From Paenibacillus allorhizosphaerae (GTDB lineage: Bacteria > Bacillota > Bacilli > Paenibacillales > NBRC-103111): DNA of 64,000 nucleotides. The DNA is taken from positions 1-64,000 of the forward strand of contig NZ_CAJVCE010000026.1 of assembly GCF_910594985.1 (NCBI RefSeq), in the 5' to 3' direction. Below are positions 63,344 through 64,000 of this stretch, piece by piece. Numbering within the stretch: the first letter of the stretch is position 1; every line of letters starts with the position of its first letter. The notes under the pieces were generated by a model. The model ran no database searches. It had not been told where the DNA came from and was given only the letters and a program-made list of their open reading frames with translations. The position numbers and the translations under genes were made by a program.

Positions 63344-64000
63344 TCACGGTTGAAAAGGATCCGGCCTTTTATCGGCATGTCCAAAATGGTAAAGGATGGC
63401 TTGTACAATGCGTTTCGCCGCTTTTCCATCGCCATAAGGATTCGCCGATCGGCTCATTTTTTCGTACGCGGATGGATCGGTCAGCAGCAAGCTGGCCTGT
63501 TCGAATATTTCGTCCTCGTCGGTCCCGACAAGCTTCAGCGTCCCGGCGTCAATGCCTTCCGGACGTTCTGTCGTATCGCGCAGCACGAGCACCGGCACGC
63601 CGAACGTCGGCGCTTCTTCCTGCAATCCGCCCGAATCCGTCAGGATGAGGTGCGTATGCGGAAAGAAGTTGTGGAGTTCGAACACGTCCACCGGATCGAT
63701 CAGTTTGATCCGGTCGTGCCCGCTCAGCATTTCGTAAGCCGGACCTTTGACGGCCGGACTCATATGCACCGGGTAGGCAATCGCGATATCGTCGAATTGA
63801 TCGGCCAGGCGTCGAACGGCGCGGAATACGCGGCGATGTGGCTCGCCTTGCGACTCTCGGCGGTGCGCCGTCATCAGCACGAGACGCTTGCCCTTCGCCC
63901 AATCCAGAATCGGATGCGAGAACTCCTTCTGCACCGTATATTGGAACACGTCAATTGCCGTATTTCCCGTAATGAAAATACGATCTTCCGGTTTATTTTC
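63344..64000 (-). CDS. wecB: UDP-N-acetylglucosamine 2-epimerase, C-terminal part (runs off the window)
   Basis: About 218 residues are present and the frame stays open to the window edge (ENKPEDRIFITGNTAIDVFQ), so the true start lies outside. The enzyme interconverts UDP-GlcNAc and UDP-ManNAc. Seen: LVLMTAHRRESQGEP with the substrate-binding His-Arg-Arg-Glu, LTDSGGLQEEAPTFGVPVLV and LRDTTERPEG, all signature segments. UDP-ManNAc is the donor for TagA-type transferases, linking it to the tagA/tagO/csaB wall-polymer genes elsewhere in the window. Confidence 0.96.
   Translation of the reverse strand, partial: ENKPEDRIFITGNTAIDVFQYTVQKEFSHPILDWAKGKRLVLMTAHRRESQGEPHRRVFRAVRRLADQFDDIAIAYPVHMSPAVKGPAYEMLSGHDRIKLIDPVDVFELHNFFPHTHLILTDSGGLQEEAPTFGVPVLVLRDTTERPEGIDAGTLKLVGTDEDEIFEQASLLLTDPSAYEKMSRSANPYGDGKAAKRIVQAILYHFGHADKRPDPFQP

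Overview
The window looks like a chromosomal segment of a Gram-positive, endospore-forming, flagellated, S-layer-bearing member of the Paenibacillaceae, most likely Paenibacillus or a close relative. The sporulation genes (spoIID, spoIIQ, spoIIID, an alpha/beta SASP), the Bacillus-type comF-flgM-hag block, the SLH-domain proteins beside a csaB/tagA/tagO wall-polymer operon, and a complex I lacking the NuoEFG module all point there. No species is claimed. Every credible gene lies on the minus strand, so the window is best read from its right end. There are no rRNA or tRNA genes, phage genes, transposases or CRISPR arrays.

Right to left: the 3' part of wecB (UDP-GlcNAc 2-epimerase); the F1Fo ATP synthase operon atpZ-atpI-atpBEFHAGDC with its own sigma-A promoter and terminator; an 11-gene complex I operon nuoABCDHIJKLMN with its own promoter, a 47-48 bp tandem repeat between nuoH and nuoI, and an Ala-rich extension on NuoC; an SLH-anchored subtilase; a DUF1146 gene and murA; spoIID, spoIIQ and spoIIID with recognisable sigma-E or sigma-F promoters; mbl, flhO, flhP and a small EpuA-like gene; a CDP-alcohol phosphatidyltransferase; then fabZ, a phosphohexomutase, a DUF5693 membrane protein, csaB, tagA and tagO, which read as a cell-wall-polymer operon.

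The middle holds two large SLH proteins (one with N-terminal SLH domains, probably the main S-layer protein; one with C-terminal SLH domains behind a sigma-D-type promoter), a small secreted protein of unknown function, a SASP gene, metK, a secreted phosphodiester-glycosidase-like protein, and degS-degU.

The left third is the late-competence and late-flagellar block: a small GT2-like membrane protein, comFA, comFC, yvyF, flgM, flgN, flgK, flgL, yviE, fliW, csrA and hag, followed by a small helical protein and the start of a GT2 glycosyltransferase that may modify flagellin. Control signals are well preserved: a sigma-D promoter and a CsrA-type hairpin in the hag leader, and a sigma-D promoter for flgM built into the terminator hairpin of yvyF.

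Themes tying the window together are envelope assembly (SCWP synthesis and pyruvylation, SLH proteins, MurA, Mbl), motility and its DegSU/FlgM/CsrA control, sporulation, and membrane energetics. No wholly new multi-gene system is evident. The least explained items are the nuoH-nuoI minisatellite, the sigma-D-controlled SLH protein, the DUF5693 protein in the SCWP operon, and the small gene between hag and the glycosyltransferase.
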